DNA of 18,807 nt from positions 1 to 18,807 of the forward strand of contig CAZDVK010000018.1 in the NCBI GenBank assembly GCA_964508915.1, given 5' to 3'. The number at the start of each line of letters is the position of its first letter. Positions within the stretch are counted from its first letter, which is position 1. The DNA comes from CAZDVK01 sp964508915. GTDB lineage: Bacteria > Pseudomonadota > Alphaproteobacteria > Paracaedibacterales > CAIULA01. The notes beneath the pieces were generated by a model. It saw nothing but the letters and a program-made list of their open reading frames with translations. It searched no databases and was not told where the DNA came from. This document shows positions 1 through 8,607 of the stretch, piece by piece. The position numbers and the translations under genes were made by a program.

Positions 1-90
1 ACAGCTCGCACTTAAAGCTGTGACCACCACATGTGTCCTCAAGCTTTTTATAACATGAGAAAAGTTAAGAAAGGGTTGATGCGTTGGCTT

Positions 91-648
91 TTATGAAAAG
101 TTTTCGACAACTCCATCTAGGCCCATAAGAAGGGTATGAACTCTGATGTTTGGAAATTTTTCTTTGAAAAACTGACGAACTTCTTGAAACACAGCTTTAT
201 GAGCTTCTGTTTCTTTTTCTTTCGTATTAACCTGGTCCTCACCTTTCAGTAATTTATAAGCTCCGCAGTCCCTGTGATCCACAAAAATAACGTCTTTCAC
301 GTGATGTAATTTTTGTGAAATGGAAATAAAATCTTCCAATGTTTTGGACCAGTGAGCGTTTTTTGTTTGCACCAACGCAATAGAGGCGCCCGGAAAAACA
401 ACTTCATCATACTGGTCTTTCAAAGATAGAATATTTTCTATCAAATCATATGTTTCATCCCGTAGACGAAAATCAATACAAGAAACAACAAGTGTCAAGG
501 CCTCGTGTTTTTTACTTAAGTCAGTTCCGCTTGGTATTACCTTAAAAACAGGCTGTTTGATCGCCTCTTCAAAAGAATTTTGTTGATTAATATCTGCACA
601 GCCCACTAAAGCAGCACATATAAAAAATGGTAATAAAAATCTTTTCAT
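91..648 (-). CDS. Beta-carbonic-anhydrase-like lipoprotein
   Basis: Predicted exported lipoprotein of 185 residues with beta-class carbonic anhydrase signatures. The N-terminus is a short basic and hydrophobic signal ending in a lipobox, L14-V-G-C17, so the mature protein would be lipid-anchored at C17. The CxDxR zinc/dyad motif is C57-I-D59-F-R61, FPGAS at 85-89 fits the family, and the second zinc pair is H125-R-D-C128 followed by GAY. All three expected zinc ligands and the Asp/Arg dyad are therefore present. At about 169 mature residues it is short for a beta carbonic anhydrase (usually about 200 or more), so activity is uncertain. A strong ribosome site (AGGAGAG) precedes the ATG. It lies 24 bp after sucA on the same strand and probably ends that operon. 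Envelope location is inferred from the lipobox; CO2/bicarbonate interconversion near 2-oxoglutarate decarboxylation would make sense but is speculation. Confidence 0.72.
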   Translation of the reverse strand: MKRFLLPFFICAALVGCADINQQNSFEEAIKQPVFKVIPSGTDLSKKHEALTLVVSCIDFRLRDETYDLIENILSLKDQYDEVVFPGASIALVQTKNAHWSKTLEDFISISQKLHHVKDVIFVDHRDCGAYKLLKGEDQVNTKEKETEAHKAVFQEVRQFFKEKFPNIRVHTLLMGLDGVVENFS

Positions 649-672
649 ATATTCTCTCCTAAAAATTGTTTG

Positions 673-3474
673 TTAATCATTGGGAATTCCCAGTGCTTCT
701 GAAATAAGGGTTTTTTGCTCTTTTTCATGAATAGTGGGGCTTCCCACAGCGGGTGCTGCCGCTTCAGCACGGCCAGCGTAGATCAATTTCTGGCGTGGGG
801 CTTGAATAGCGTGCAGTAATGTATTCATCAACGGTTCTAAAAAGGACCATGCACCCATATTTTTGGGCTCTTCCTGGCACCAAACAATATCTTTATCTTT
901 GTAAGGCATTAAAATTTGTGCCAAAGGTTCTAGTGGGAATGGGTAGTATTGTTCCAGTCGAATCAAGGCAACATCTTGCACACCCTTTTGTTCGCATGTT
1001 TCCAATAAATCGTAGTAAACCTTTCCACTGCACAAAACAACGCGACGGGTTTCGTCAGGTTTTAATGGGCTTCGAATAATGGGTGAAAACTGGCTTGCCC
1101 CTTGAAGATCAGACAAATGGGATACAGCATTTTTGTGTCGTAACAATGATTTGGGTGTCATCACAACTAAGGGTTTGCGGGTATTTGAGTGAACTTGACG
1201 CCGCAAAACATGAAAGAAATTCGCCGGTGTTGAACAGTTCACCACATACATATTGTCTTGGGCGCACAATTGCAAAAATCGTTCTAACCGTGCTGATGAA
1301 TGTTCAGGGCCCATACCCTCAAAACCATGAGGCAACAGTAAAACCAGACCTGACAGACGCAGCCATTTCTGTTCAGAGGCTGAAATAAACTGATCAATCA
1401 TAATTTGAGCGCCATTGGCGAAGTCACCAAATTGGGCTTCCCAAACTACCAGTGACTTTGGGTTGCACAAGCTAACGCCATATTCAAACCCAAGGACGGC
1501 TTCTTCTGATAATGAACTATTATGCACTTCAATTTTGGCTTGATTGGGTGTCATGAAATTTAAAGGAATGTGGGTTTTTTCTGTTTTTTGATCAACCCAA
1601 CGGGCATGCCGGTGGGAAAAAGTACCCCGTGCACAATCTTGGCCACTGAGGCGAATAGGAATGCCTTCGTCTAAAAGCGTTGCAAAAGCCAGGCTTTCTG
1701 ACAACCCCCAATCAATAGGAAATTCCTGTTTAATCGCTTCTTCCCGCTGTGCTAAAAGGCGCTGAATTTTAGGGTTTATGAAGAATTCTGTGGGTACTTG
1801 TAAGCTTTTAAAACCCAGATCAAATAATTTTTCACGGGGGGCGCCTGTGGGCAAGGGTTTCCCAGCTTTGGCGTCAATACCTGCCCAGCGATTTTTCAAC
1901 CAATCTGCTTTAATGCGTGATTCTTCATCGTTTTTCAGTGTTTCAGCAAGGCGAAATTCTGCATACAAAAAATTGTCTACTTCTCCAGCTATGGCGTCCA
2001 TTTGAGCTTCTGGAAAAGAGTTGCGGTCTAATAACTGCCGTTTATAAACCTCAGAAATAGGGGGGTGTTCGTGAATAACCTCGTACATTCTGGGTTGCGT
2101 AAAAGATGGTTCATCACTTTCATTATGGCCATAGCGCCTGTAACAAACAAAATCGATGATCACATCGTGGCCAAACTCTCGTTGATAATCAAACGCCAGT
2201 TGGGTTACCCATAAAACAGCTTCTGGATCATCGGCATTCACATGAAAAATCGGGGCTTGAATGGCTTTTGCTACATCAGAACAGTGTGTGGAACTGCGCC
2301 CTTCTTTTTGGTTGGCTGTAAAGCCAACTTGATTATTAATAATAAAATGTACTGTGCCACCTGTTGTGTAACCGTCCAGCTTAGCAAGCTGAAGAGATTC
2401 AGCCACCACACCCTGGCCAATAAAAGCAGCATCACCGTGAATAACGAGACCTAAAATTTTCTTCCTAGCCTCATCACCTGTAAGCGCCTGTTTGCCACGT
2501 ACTTTACCCAAGACGACAGGATAAACGGATTCCAGGTGCGATGGATTCGGTGTCAAAGACAGATGAATGCTTTTGTCACCAAATGTTCGATCATTTGAAT
2601 AGCCTTGGTGATACTTCACATCGCCCGACCCACTAAAATCCTTATAAATGGATGTGCCATGAAACTGAGCCATAATCAGGTGAATGGGTTTACCCATAAT
2701 GTGGGCCATAACTGATAAGCGGCCCCTATGGGCCATACCAATATCAACCTCAATAACGCCATTCGATATGGCACTTTCCAATAATAATTCTAATGCTGGA
2801 ATGAGTGCTTCACCTCCATCTAGGCCAAATCGTTTGGCCCCTTGGAATTTTGTATGCAGGAATTTTTCAAATTTTTCTGCACGCACCAGGTTTTTGTATA
2901 AAATCTTTTTTTGTTCAACAGGTAGGTCGGCAACACCTTCTTCAAACCGTTTTTCAAGCCATGCCCTTTGTCTTGGTTCGTGAATATGCAAATACTCAAT
3001 ACCAACAGTGCCGCAATACATAGACTTCAACTTGGAAACAAGGGTATCAATCTGCATAACTGGTTCTTGAAACTGGGCCCCTAAATAAACGGTATGGTGC
3101 AGATCTACCGGTTTAAAGCCGTGAAAGTCAATTTCCAATTCTGGGTGATGGCGAGGTAGTGTTAGACCTAAAGGGTCAAGCTGACAAGCGAGGTGACCTA
3201 AATTTCGGTAAGCTTGTATTAAGCGAATGGCTGCTAAAGATTTTTCAACAGCTGTTGTATTTCCATGATGAGAATGAGAATCTAGATCTTTTTTTTCAGG
3301 CCATTCCGGAACATGTTCAGATTTATAAGGACCCGGATATTTTTCAAAAAAGCGTTGCCATGGCAATGGCAAACTTTGGGGGTTTTGGCAGTATTGTTCG
3401 TATAAACCAAGCACATAAGGGGCATTGGACCCTGACAATAAAGACTGTGGCGAAAAACGGTTGTCGTCCTCCAT
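673..3474 (-). CDS. sucA: 2-oxoglutarate dehydrogenase E1 component
   Basis: Thiamine-diphosphate-dependent decarboxylase subunit (E1) of the 2-oxoglutarate dehydrogenase complex, which turns 2-oxoglutarate and CoA into succinyl-CoA in the TCA cycle; cytoplasmic. The 933-residue length is typical of the family. Recognisable blocks in order are an N-terminal E2-binding type segment (about 10-45), GMAHRGRL at 246-253, the ThDP/Mg motif starting GDAAFIGQG at 347-355 and ending INNQVGFT near 379-386, HVNADDPEAV near 411-420, and the transketolase-like pyrimidine domain with RLSGQDCARGTFSHRHA at 608-624 and LLPHGFEGMGPEHSSARLE near 713-731. It starts 4 bp after the sucD stop, with a ribosome site (AAGGA) inside the sucD end, so the genes are translated together. 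The usual partner sucB (E2) does not follow; a carbonic-anhydrase-like lipoprotein takes that place. Confidence 0.98.
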   Translation of the reverse strand: MEDDNRFSPQSLLSGSNAPYVLGLYEQYCQNPQSLPLPWQRFFEKYPGPYKSEHVPEWPEKKDLDSHSHHGNTTAVEKSLAAIRLIQAYRNLGHLACQLDPLGLTLPRHHPELEIDFHGFKPVDLHHTVYLGAQFQEPVMQIDTLVSKLKSMYCGTVGIEYLHIHEPRQRAWLEKRFEEGVADLPVEQKKILYKNLVRAEKFEKFLHTKFQGAKRFGLDGGEALIPALELLLESAISNGVIEVDIGMAHRGRLSVMAHIMGKPIHLIMAQFHGTSIYKDFSGSGDVKYHQGYSNDRTFGDKSIHLSLTPNPSHLESVYPVVLGKVRGKQALTGDEARKKILGLVIHGDAAFIGQGVVAESLQLAKLDGYTTGGTVHFIINNQVGFTANQKEGRSSTHCSDVAKAIQAPIFHVNADDPEAVLWVTQLAFDYQREFGHDVIIDFVCYRRYGHNESDEPSFTQPRMYEVIHEHPPISEVYKRQLLDRNSFPEAQMDAIAGEVDNFLYAEFRLAETLKNDEESRIKADWLKNRWAGIDAKAGKPLPTGAPREKLFDLGFKSLQVPTEFFINPKIQRLLAQREEAIKQEFPIDWGLSESLAFATLLDEGIPIRLSGQDCARGTFSHRHARWVDQKTEKTHIPLNFMTPNQAKIEVHNSSLSEEAVLGFEYGVSLCNPKSLVVWEAQFGDFANGAQIMIDQFISASEQKWLRLSGLVLLLPHGFEGMGPEHSSARLERFLQLCAQDNMYVVNCSTPANFFHVLRRQVHSNTRKPLVVMTPKSLLRHKNAVSHLSDLQGASQFSPIIRSPLKPDETRRVVLCSGKVYYDLLETCEQKGVQDVALIRLEQYYPFPLEPLAQILMPYKDKDIVWCQEEPKNMGAWSFLEPLMNTLLHAIQAPRQKLIYAGRAEAAAPAVGSPTIHEKEQKTLISEALGIPND

Positions 3475-3478
3475 CCTT

Positions 3479-4369
3479 TTATATTCCTTTCATGGCTTCA
3501 AACATGGTTTGACCCAAAAGGGCAGGGGATGCAGCCACACGAATACCATGCTGTTTTAAAAATTCTATTTTGTCAGATGCCTTGTCACCCGCCCCTGAAA
3601 CAATGGCACCTGCGTGCCCCATGCGACGACCCGGTGGGGCTGTGACACCAGCAATAAAAGAAACCACTGGTTTTTTTAGGCCTTTTTTGTATTGATGGGC
3701 TATATATTCTGCTGCTTCTTGTTCGTCTTGCCCACCAATTTCGCCAATCATCAGAACACCTTGGGTTTGTTCGTCTTCCCAAAACAACTGTAAAACATCC
3801 ACAAAATTAAGACCTTTAACCGGGTCACCGCCAATACCCACACATGTGCTTTGTCCCAGCCCCACTGTTGTGGTTTGGTCAACGGCTTCATAAGTTAAAG
3901 TACCTGATCGCGATATAATTCCAATAGTTCCGGGTTTATGAATGCTGCCGGGCATAATGCCAATTTTGCATTGACCCGGCGTAATAATGCCAGGGCAATT
4001 GGGCCCAATTAATTTTGATTGGGGATATTTTTTTAACATAGCTTTTATGTGAATCATGTCCTGAATGGGAATGCCTTCTGTAATGCAAACAATCAATTCA
4101 ATAGATGCCTCTAAAGCCTCTAAAATGGCCTGGGCTGCAAAAGGTGCTGGCACGTAAATAACGGTGGCATTTGCTTGCGTTGCTTGAACAGCTTCTTGAA
4201 CTGTATTAAAAACAGGTAACCCTAAATGGGTGCCTCCACCTTTGCCAGGTGTAACGCCACCTACCATTTTTGTGCCATATGCGATAGCTTGTTCAGAATG
4301 AAAGGTTCCTTGCTTGCCGGTAAAGCCCTGGCAAATAACGCGGGTAGATGAATTCACAAGAATTGACAT
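3479..4369 (-). CDS. sucD: Succinyl-CoA synthetase (succinate-CoA ligase) alpha subunit
   Basis: Alpha subunit of succinyl-CoA synthetase, which makes ATP or GTP by converting succinyl-CoA to succinate with SucC; cytoplasmic. At 296 residues it has the normal length. The CoA-binding Rossmann part shows GFTGKQGTFH at 15-24, followed by IGPNCPGII near 121-129 and GIISRSGTLTYE near 150-161. The phosphorylated histidine is H252 in GRRMGHAGAI, the site at which phosphate is carried during the reaction. A purine-rich ribosome site (GGGGGAAAG) that overlaps the sucC stop codon precedes the ATG, so translation is probably coupled to sucC. No oddities were seen. Confidence 0.98.
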   Translation of the reverse strand: MSILVNSSTRVICQGFTGKQGTFHSEQAIAYGTKMVGGVTPGKGGGTHLGLPVFNTVQEAVQATQANATVIYVPAPFAAQAILEALEASIELIVCITEGIPIQDMIHIKAMLKKYPQSKLIGPNCPGIITPGQCKIGIMPGSIHKPGTIGIISRSGTLTYEAVDQTTTVGLGQSTCVGIGGDPVKGLNFVDVLQLFWEDEQTQGVLMIGEIGGQDEQEAAEYIAHQYKKGLKKPVVSFIAGVTAPPGRRMGHAGAIVSGAGDKASDKIEFLKQHGIRVAASPALLGQTMFEAMKGI

Positions 4370-4380
4370 AGACTTTCCCC

Positions 4381-5553
4381 CTAACTGACTGCTTTGACAG
4401 CTTGAATTGCTGCATCTTCCAGGTTGTCAGCTGTTACAATAGCAAGATCTGAATTGGCGAGTATATTCATACCTTTTTCTTTATTGGTTCCCTGCAGGCG
4501 TACAACCAAAGGCACGGCTATTTTGGTTTCATGGGCTGCTGCAATAATACCTTCTGCAATAATGTCGCACCGCATAATGCCACCAAAAATATTAATTAAA
4601 ATGGCTTTCACGTTGGGGTCAGCTAAAATGATTTTAAAGGCGGTTTTAACACGTTCTTGATCAGCGCCACCGCCTACATCTAAAAAATTGGCGGGTTCAC
4701 CACCATGCAGCTTAATAATATCCATGGTTGCCATGGCAAGGCCTGCCCCATTGACCATGCATCCAATTTGACCATCTAATTTCACATAGCTTAATTGATG
4801 TTCTCGTGCTTCTTGTTCGGCTGGTTCTTCTTGTAATACATCATGTAGTTTTTCAATTTCTGGGTGGCGAAAAAGGGCATTATCATCAAAAGCTATTTTG
4901 GCATCTAGGCACAAAAATGTTCCATCATTTGTTAAAACCAGGGGATTAATTTCAATAAGGGCTGCATCCAGTTGGGTATACAACTGATAAAGTTGCTTTA
5001 AAATCGTTCCCATCTGCTTTGTTTGTTGTGGTGTTAGTGAAAAACAGTTTGCAACAGAATTTTCATGAGCTTCTGTAACCCCTAGTAAGGGGTCAATTTC
5101 CACTTTACATATACTGTTCGGGTCCTTTTGGGCAACTTCTTCAATATCCATGCCACCGCTGCTACAGGCAACAAAATTAAGCCTGCTAGTTTTTCGATTT
5201 AATACAACACTTAGGTATAATTCTTTGGCAACTTGGCAACCTTGTTCAATATAAACTTGGTGAACCACCTGCCCCAGTGGGCCTGTTTGATGGGTTATCA
5301 ATATTTTCCCAAGCAATTTTTCGGCAGTATTTTTGACATCATCTAGATTTTTGCAAACAACAACCCCGCCGGCTTTTCCACGACCACCAGCATGGATTTG
5401 GGCTTTGACTACCCAAATGTTGGTGCCTGTTTTTTGTTGAATAAGGGTAGCTTTGCTAACGGCTTCATCCGGTGTTTTAGCCACGTCACCCATTAAAACG
5501 GGAATGTCATAAGTTTTTAAAAGGGCTTTGGCTTGAAATTCATGAATATTCAT
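4381..5553 (-). CDS. sucC: Succinyl-CoA synthetase (ADP/GDP-forming) beta subunit
   Basis: Beta, nucleotide-binding subunit of succinyl-CoA synthetase; pairs with SucD in the substrate-level phosphorylation step of the TCA cycle. The 390 residues start with the standard MNIHEFQAK. The ATP-grasp domain shows KAQIHAGGRGKAGGV at 50-64 and the metal-site EINPL at 201-205. The C-terminal ligase domain contains GCMVNGAGLAMATMD at 264-278, GGEPANFLDVGGGA near 284-297 and NIFGGIMRCD at 321-330. The start lies 3 bp after the mdh stop and the sucD start is 11 bp after its own stop, consistent with one mdh-sucCDA message. Nucleotide preference (ATP or GTP) cannot be read from the sequence. Confidence 0.98.
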   Translation of the reverse strand: MNIHEFQAKALLKTYDIPVLMGDVAKTPDEAVSKATLIQQKTGTNIWVVKAQIHAGGRGKAGGVVVCKNLDDVKNTAEKLLGKILITHQTGPLGQVVHQVYIEQGCQVAKELYLSVVLNRKTSRLNFVACSSGGMDIEEVAQKDPNSICKVEIDPLLGVTEAHENSVANCFSLTPQQTKQMGTILKQLYQLYTQLDAALIEINPLVLTNDGTFLCLDAKIAFDDNALFRHPEIEKLHDVLQEEPAEQEAREHQLSYVKLDGQIGCMVNGAGLAMATMDIIKLHGGEPANFLDVGGGADQERVKTAFKIILADPNVKAILINIFGGIMRCDIIAEGIIAAAHETKIAVPLVVRLQGTNKEKGMNILANSDLAIVTADNLEDAAIQAVKAVS

Positions 5554-5556
5554 GGT

Positions 5557-6510
5557 CTACAATCCCAATTTCTGGGCGGCAGACATTAGGCCTTTGACTG
5601 CCTCCACCGATGCGTTAAATTGCTGAGTTTCTTCATTATTTAGCGTTAGTTCCACAACTTTTTCTACGCCATTTTTACCAATAATCACAGGTACGCCAGC
5701 ATAAACCCCTTGAACCCCATAAGGGCCATTTAAGTAAGTTGCACATGGCAGAATACGGCGCTGGTCATAAAGGTACGACTCTGCCATAGCTAGGGCAGAC
5801 GATGCTGGCGCATAATAGGCAGAGCCTGCTTTCAATAAATTCACAATTTCTGCGCCGCCATTGCGGGTACGGTCTACAATGGCAGTCAGTTCTGATTCAG
5901 AAATAAGACCTTGGCGGACGAATTCCAGTAACGGAATGCCTGAAATGGTGGTGTAACGGGGTAGGGGCACCATGCTGTCGCCATGACCACCCAGCACAAA
6001 TGTTTGAATATCTTGTGTACTTACTTTTAACGCTTCAGCCAAGAAGCATTTAAATCGGCTACTATCTAAAACCCCGGCCATGCCGACAACTTTTTGGGTA
6101 GGAAGACCACTGACTTTTTGCAGTAACCAAACCATTACGTCTAAAGGATTTGTAACCACAATTACAAAAGCTTGTGGGCAATATTTTTTTATATAACCGC
6201 CGACGTCTGTCATCACTTGACCATTAATACCCAGTAAATCATCGCGGGTCATTCCTGGTTTGCGGGCTATACCTGCTGTAACAATAACAACGTCTGCATT
6301 ATCAATATCTTTAGGGTCGTTGGTGCCGGTACAAGTTCCACCAACATTATCCACAGCGCAACTTTGCAGAAGGTCCAAAGACTTGCCCTGGGGAATCCCT
6401 TCGGCTATGTCTAAAATTGTTACGTGCCCTATGTTCCTTTGTAAAATGAGGTGTGCTATGGTTGCACCAATGTTGCCACCCCCAATCAATGCTATTTTCG
6501 GTTGTGACAT
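5557..6510 (-). CDS. mdh: Malate dehydrogenase, LDH-like type
   Basis: NAD-dependent malate dehydrogenase that oxidises malate to oxaloacetate; cytoplasmic. I place the start at 6510, giving 317 residues beginning MSQPKIALIGGG, because GGAG lies 6 nt before it. An upstream in-frame ATG at 6555 lies inside the esterase gene and would add 15 residues without family resemblance. The dinucleotide site is GGGNIG at 10-15, with D34 ending the second strand, as expected for NAD preference. Substrate and catalytic residues are R83 and R89 (ARKPGMTR), N121 (TNP), D149 and R152 (VLDSSR) and the proton-relay H176 in GGHGDSM. The protein belongs to the LDH-like clade usual in Alphaproteobacteria. It is the first of the tight TCA genes, 10 bp after the esterase stop. 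Confidence 0.96.
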   Translation of the reverse strand: MSQPKIALIGGGNIGATIAHLILQRNIGHVTILDIAEGIPQGKSLDLLQSCAVDNVGGTCTGTNDPKDIDNADVVIVTAGIARKPGMTRDDLLGINGQVMTDVGGYIKKYCPQAFVIVVTNPLDVMVWLLQKVSGLPTQKVVGMAGVLDSSRFKCFLAEALKVSTQDIQTFVLGGHGDSMVPLPRYTTISGIPLLEFVRQGLISESELTAIVDRTRNGGAEIVNLLKAGSAYYAPASSALAMAESYLYDQRRILPCATYLNGPYGVQGVYAGVPVIIGKNGVEKVVELTLNNEETQQFNASVEAVKGLMSAAQKLGL

Positions 6511-6516
6511 AAGGTT

Positions 6517-6520
6517 CTCC
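6517..6520 (-). promoter_or_regulatory. Ribosome binding site that fixes the mdh start
   Basis: GGAG read on the minus strand, 6 nt before the ATG at 6510 and just beyond the esterase stop. It supports the 317-residue form of Mdh over the longer frame starting at 6555, and suggests the ribosome that finishes the esterase can reinitiate here. Confidence 0.7.
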
Positions 6521-7192
6521 TTAACTCTTTTGAACTGGAACAGGGGGTGTTTCAAGGCTAAAGCGTTGTGCTAGGAATTCCCCCCCTACGTGAAGACCTT
6601 CTGCATCAATGCCATGGCCTAAGCCACGGCAAGTTTGTGTTTTGACAGAAATGCCATGTTCTTTCAACTGGACACGCGCTTGATTCATAGCTGCATACGG
6701 CACAACCGTATCAGCTGTTCCGTGCACCAAAAGAACTTTTGTTTTAATGATTTCCCTGGGGAAAATAAGTGGTGGATAAAACGCGCCCGAATAACCAATA
6801 ACTGCCCCCAAATTTGGAATGGCAAGCATGACATCAAGGGCTAAAATGGTACCTTGTGAAAAGCCAACTAAAGCAAGGTCTTGGGGGCTAAGTTGGTGTT
6901 CAGCTAAAAAATTGTTTAAATAAGCGATAACAATGGGTCGTACGTGGTCTAATCCCATTCGAATTGTAATAGGGGAAAAATCTGCTAAGCCAAACCATTG
7001 GTATCCAAGTGGGTTAATATCACAAAAGGTTGGACCATTGGGTGATTCAAATATGGTGGGTGGTAAAATATTTTGCCATTCGTTAGCTAAAGAAATAAGA
7101 TCATCACCCGAAGCGCCATACCCATGCAAAAAAACAACGGCACGACATAGGTTACCAGGTGTTTCAGATATAAAACGTGGGCCACTCAGCAC
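6521..7192 (-). CDS. Phospholipase/carboxylesterase-family alpha/beta hydrolase
   Basis: Serine hydrolase of the phospholipase/carboxylesterase group (Abhydrolase_2, similar to YpfH and acyl-protein thioesterases), 223 residues, cytoplasmic as no signal peptide is visible. The oxyanion region is FLHGYGASGDD at 21-31. The nucleophile elbow is G110-F-S112-Q-G114, the acid D161 (HGTADTVVP) and the base H193 (GLGHGID), so the triad is complete. The start is a GTG at 7192 with a modest AGG upstream. It precedes mdh by 10 bp and is the promoter-proximal gene of the minus-strand run, so it is probably co-transcribed with the TCA genes. The substrate is unknown; small carboxylic esters or acyl-thioesters are usual in the family. 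Confidence 0.88.
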   Translation of the reverse strand: MLSGPRFISETPGNLCRAVVFLHGYGASGDDLISLANEWQNILPPTIFESPNGPTFCDINPLGYQWFGLADFSPITIRMGLDHVRPIVIAYLNNFLAEHQLSPQDLALVGFSQGTILALDVMLAIPNLGAVIGYSGAFYPPLIFPREIIKTKVLLVHGTADTVVPYAAMNQARVQLKEHGISVKTQTCRGLGHGIDAEGLHVGGEFLAQRFSLETPPVPVQKS

Positions 7193-7371
7193 GTGTTTTA
7201 CCTAAGAAATTTTTAGATAAATTAAGGGTACCCAATCAAAATGCACGTGGCAAGGGGGGGTGTCAAAGTTTTGAACTTTTTATCAGCTAAACAATAGTCC
7301 AGTTTGACAAATATTTTCATATAGAGTAGAAAGCTTTTAAAATTAACAGATACACGCAGGAGGTGTGTAGC
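7193..7371. promoter_or_regulatory. Divergent promoter region between esterase-TCA operon and MFS gene
   Basis: Non-coding stretch between divergently read genes. On the plus strand TTGACA at 7304-7309 is followed after 17 nt by TAGAAA at 7327-7332, a plausible sigma-70-type promoter for the transporter gene. On the minus strand another TTGACA is read at 7266-7261, but no convincing -10 box follows it. A run of seven G (7254-7260) lies next to the minus-strand -35. Assignments rest on visual matching only. Confidence 0.4.
7358..7363 (+). promoter_or_regulatory. Strong Shine-Dalgarno site of the MFS gene
   Basis: AGGAGG sits 8 nt before the GTG at 7372. The alternative in-frame GTG at 7363 overlaps this site and so cannot be the start it serves; this sets the start at 7372. 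Confidence 0.8.
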
Positions 7372-8607
7372 GTGCAACGGCATCAACATCCATGGGCCCT
7401 TTACCTTGGGCATATGTTGGAATGTATTGACAATACCTTATATGGTTTTTTGGCGGTTGTTCTGGCGCCTGTTTTTTTTCTGTCAACTTCTCATGAATCA
7501 GCTGTTATTGAGTCTTTAGGGGCTTTTGCTGTTGGATTTTTATCCAGGCCTTTTGGCGCCCTATTTTTCGGGTGGATGGGTGATCGTTTTGGTCGGAAAA
7601 AGCCTTTGTACTGGAGCCTTCTTTTTGTGGGTATTCCAACAATTGGTATTGGCTTAACGCCTTCTTATTCTGATATTGGCGTGTTTGCATCTGTTATGTT
7701 GATTGTGTTTCGCTTTGTTCAAGGTTTCTTGTGGGGGGGCGAATTTGCTGGTGCCAACATTTACATTGCGGAAAACAAAAATAAAGAACGGCTGGGTGCA
7801 AAAATTTCTACACTGACCTTTACAGGGGCTGGGGGCGCAGTCATTGCATCCTTTTTAGGTGCCTTGTTCATGAGTGGTAATATGCCTATGTGGGGGTGGC
7901 GAATTCCTTTTTTGATGGGGGGTGCGTGCACATTTTTGGTGTTTTTGTATCGACGTAAAATTATTGAAACCGCTGATTTTATTGAAAGCGGGGTTAAGCA
8001 TCACGTAACCCCTGTTCGGGAACTTTTCTCTCATTATAAGTTCCCCCTGCTGCTGACCATTCTTCTGACGGGTATGGATATGATGCCTGTTTATTTTGCG
8101 TGTGTTTATGGCAATACGTTTTATGGGGAATTAGGCTTAACAGCGTCACAATCTATTTTATTGAACGGTGCCACGTTTGCTTTGACTGGGTGTTTAATTT
8201 TACTTTCAGGTCGTTTAGCTGACCGTATTGGTGCTCAAAGGCAAATTATTATTAGCTTGTGCGTTTCTACGCTTTTATCCATTCCGTTTTTTTCTTTTAT
8301 TGATGGTAACTCTATTCAATTCTATAAAATCGTTCTTTTTGCCATAGGTCTACCTTGTACAGGTATTCTTTTGAACAGTGTTTATTTGTTGTATGCTGTG
8401 CCACTTTTCCCTGTTCATTGCCGTTATTCTGGTATTGCTTTGGGTGTTACGGCTGGGCAGGCTTTGTTTGCAGGGACAGCCCCTTTAATTGGAAAAGTCT
8501 TAGCACAGTTTTTTGATACACGACTTGCCCCTGGGGTTTGGTTGTCATCTATCGCTTTTTTAACGCTACTGTGTGTTTTGTATAATAAGAAGCGCGTCAA
8601 AAAATAA
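7372..8607 (+). CDS. MFS transporter, MHS (metabolite:H+ symporter) family
   Basis: Inner-membrane secondary transporter of the major facilitator superfamily, 411 residues from the GTG at 7372 chosen by its AGGAGG site. Alternating hydrophobic stretches fit about 12 membrane segments. The loop 2-3 signature GWMGDRFGRKK is at 67-77, preceded by FLSRPFGALFF and followed by FRFVQGFLWGGEFAGA and a GWRIPFL segment, the pattern of ProP/citrate/alpha-ketoglutarate type MHS symporters. A second, weaker loop signature, GRLADRIGAQRQ, opens the C-terminal half. The family imports organic acids, betaines or proline with protons; the substrate cannot be told from sequence. It is read away from the TCA operon across a shared promoter region, and a dicarboxylate or 2-oxoglutarate substrate would fit that location, but this is inference. 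Confidence 0.9.
   Translation: MQRHQHPWALYLGHMLECIDNTLYGFLAVVLAPVFFLSTSHESAVIESLGAFAVGFLSRPFGALFFGWMGDRFGRKKPLYWSLLFVGIPTIGIGLTPSYSDIGVFASVMLIVFRFVQGFLWGGEFAGANIYIAENKNKERLGAKISTLTFTGAGGAVIASFLGALFMSGNMPMWGWRIPFLMGGACTFLVFLYRRKIIETADFIESGVKHHVTPVRELFSHYKFPLLLTILLTGMDMMPVYFACVYGNTFYGELGLTASQSILLNGATFALTGCLILLSGRLADRIGAQRQIIISLCVSTLLSIPFFSFIDGNSIQFYKIVLFAIGLPCTGILLNSVYLLYAVPLFPVHCRYSGIALGVTAGQALFAGTAPLIGKVLAQFFDTRLAPGVWLSSIAFLTLLCVLYNKKRVKK

Noticed and set aside
1..58. Plus-strand frame open from the left edge to TGA at 56-58
   Set aside because: Only about 18 codons are visible with no recognisable content; chance openness is likely.
2820..3005. Short minus-strand frame inside sucA
   Set aside because: It is a frame-shifted reading of sucA itself, whose own frame is continuous and conserved there.
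673..3512. Several plus-strand open frames of 70-117 codons opposite sucA
   Set aside because: They lie antisense to an intact, highly conserved gene, have no ribosome sites and encode no recognisable protein.
6510..6555. Longer Mdh starting at 6555
   Set aside because: The added residues do not resemble Mdh starts, and the GGAG site favours 6510.
7363..7371. Transporter start at GTG 7363
   Set aside because: This GTG overlaps the AGGAGG ribosome site that serves 7372.
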